A stretch of DNA of 64,000 nucleotides from Valencia hispanica. Lineage: Eukaryota; Chordata; Actinopteri; Cyprinodontiformes; Valenciidae. The position numbers and the translations under genes are program-made. The DNA lies in assembly GCA_963556495.2 (NCBI GenBank), contig OY747705.1, positions 24,213,501 through 24,277,500 on the forward strand, written 5' to 3'. The number at the start of each line of letters is the position of its first letter. Within the stretch, counting starts at the first letter, position 1. Below, piece after piece: positions 63,001 to 64,000 of this stretch. The notes beneath the pieces were generated by a model. It saw only the letters and a list, made by a program, of their open reading frames with translations. It did not search any database and had not been told where the DNA came from.

Positions 63001-63713
63001 TGATAGAATATCACCCAGCCCTATCCTTAATGATTTTATAATGTCTAATCAAAATAACTTGTTTTGTCTTCCTTGAAGCAACATTGTCAAATCAAACTGA
63101 TCCGTTCCTTTTTGGTAAAAGTTTCCTGCAGTCCACCTTCTCAGATGGTCACTGTCCTCGACCAGATTTTGATATTTCAGTCATTAAAGGTAAATAAAAC
63201 CATTGCAGTAAGTACTGTGACTTGCTTTCAGAACTAAATTGTCAATTAATATATTGGTTTTTTTTGCTTTTTTTTTTTTTCCACTGTCTTTCAAAGATAA
63301 AACTGTGATTGAGAATGCAAAGGAGCCTGAAAGAAATCCAGAGAATGAGAAGAGGATTGTAGAAATGCAAACATTTCTACTAGCTTATCTTACAGCTAAG
63401 GTAAGACTGGTTAGAACTGCCTGATTATAATGCATTTGCTGTATTCAATCAGCCTACCTTAATGTGAATAAAACACACAAATGTATGTTTTTCATTTTTT
63501 CTTGAAGAACATTGTTTTTGGAAAAAGCAAATATGTGAAAATTTGGTTTACTAGATGGAGAGTAATACTGCAAAATTCAAAGCTGAGGCAGAGGCAAAGC
63601 TCCTTCAAAAGATGGAAGAAGAACAGAGACTGCATAGTAAAGTTAAGGAGAAGAAGCGCCTGTATCTTCTGATGGAGAAAAAACAACAACTGAACGAGCT
63701 CTTGGACTTGCAG
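60020..63713 (+). CDS. haus8: HAUS augmin-like complex subunit 8 (HAUS8/Hice1), 5' part, 7 exons
   Basis: Coding exons: 60020-60084, 60364-60428, 62128-62189, 62414-62534, 63079-63189, 63297-63400, 63555-63713. All junctions are GT/AG, and phases join without a stop to give 229 residues; the remaining exons lie past the right edge. HAUS8 is the augmin subunit that binds microtubules, so that augmin can recruit gamma-tubulin for branching nucleation in the spindle. Evidence: a basic Ser/Thr/Lys-rich N-terminus (the known microtubule-binding part), GTIVKSRYLQSAEKTS at 46-61 (human has VIESRYLQYEKKT), LQSTFSDGH at 121-129 followed by DFDISVIKDK at 134-143 (human LQSTLLEGH and DLDLSAINDK), then a long predicted coiled coil from about 155 to 229. 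The start ATG lies in a good context (AAACATGG). Family assignment is from recalled similarity, not a search. Confidence 0.87.
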
Positions 63714-64000
63714 GTCAGTTCACTGGCAATTAATTGTTGAACATTTGCATATTTTTTAGTTATACAGTATTAGCTGTTGTGTTTTATGATGTCATGATTC
63801 TAGCAAGAGGTGCATTAGTCACTAGAATCAGTGATTACATTTTAGAATTTTCCTATGATCATCTCTGCTAAATGATCGACAAGTCAAATACAGACAAATC
63901 CTGTTTTTTCTGTTAATTCTTTCTTCTGTTTATCACAAATAAATAAGAAGTCCCACCATTTTTGGATCTTGGAACAACCAAGACCACATACTTCACACGT

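Overview
The window is vertebrate nuclear DNA, almost certainly from a teleost fish. The protein-coding part reads as vertebrate developmental and cell-division genes. The rest is AT-rich non-coding DNA full of fish-type repeats: Tc1-like transposon relics, a hAT element, an L2-like LINE, tRNA-related SINEs, a Ty3/gypsy fragment, and very long microsatellites (GATA, GACA, ATT, GGAT). No bacterial-style operon, CRISPR array, rRNA gene or intact tRNA gene was seen. Species cannot be fixed from the sequence alone.

Three real genes are supported, all in the right-hand 25 kb. foxd2 (39885-40991, minus) and foxe3 (45149-46408, minus) are intronless forkhead transcription-factor genes in head-to-tail order, foxe3 upstream of foxd2. 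Human FOXE3 and FOXD2 sit in the same order and orientation, so this is an old conserved pair. Each has a TATA-like box on the minus strand and a candidate poly(A) signal. haus8 (from 60020, plus, running off the right edge) encodes the microtubule-binding subunit of the augmin complex. Seven coding exons (229 codons) can be assembled with consensus splice sites and continuous reading frame; the 3' exons lie outside.

Layout: 1-34 kb is a gene-poor, transposon-rich region. It holds a degenerate SGNH-type retroelement ORF, a Myb/SANT-like pseudogene fragment, a Ty3/gypsy pol fragment, several Tc1 relics and a nested stack at 19.4-23.2 kb, where an L2-like LINE and a hAT element both sit inside one Tc1 copy. 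34.3-39.6 kb is quieter, with two CpG-rich patches and low-repeat DNA that could hold regulatory elements of the fox genes or the 5' end of an unrecognised gene. 39.9-46.6 kb is the fox pair. 46.6-59.9 kb is again repeat-rich (four Tc1 relics, a pogo/Tigger-like MITE, a SINE with an expanded GGAT tail, and a hAT-like MITE ending about 100 bp before the haus8 start codon). 60.0-64.0 kb is haus8.

The genes are not a functional pathway. foxe3 is known for lens development, foxd2 for neural-crest, brain and kidney mesenchyme patterning, and haus8 for spindle assembly. I found no convincing novel system; the best leads are the nested transposon stack, the CpG-rich candidate first exon near 34.5 kb, the transposon next to the haus8 promoter and the long GATA/GACA tracts.
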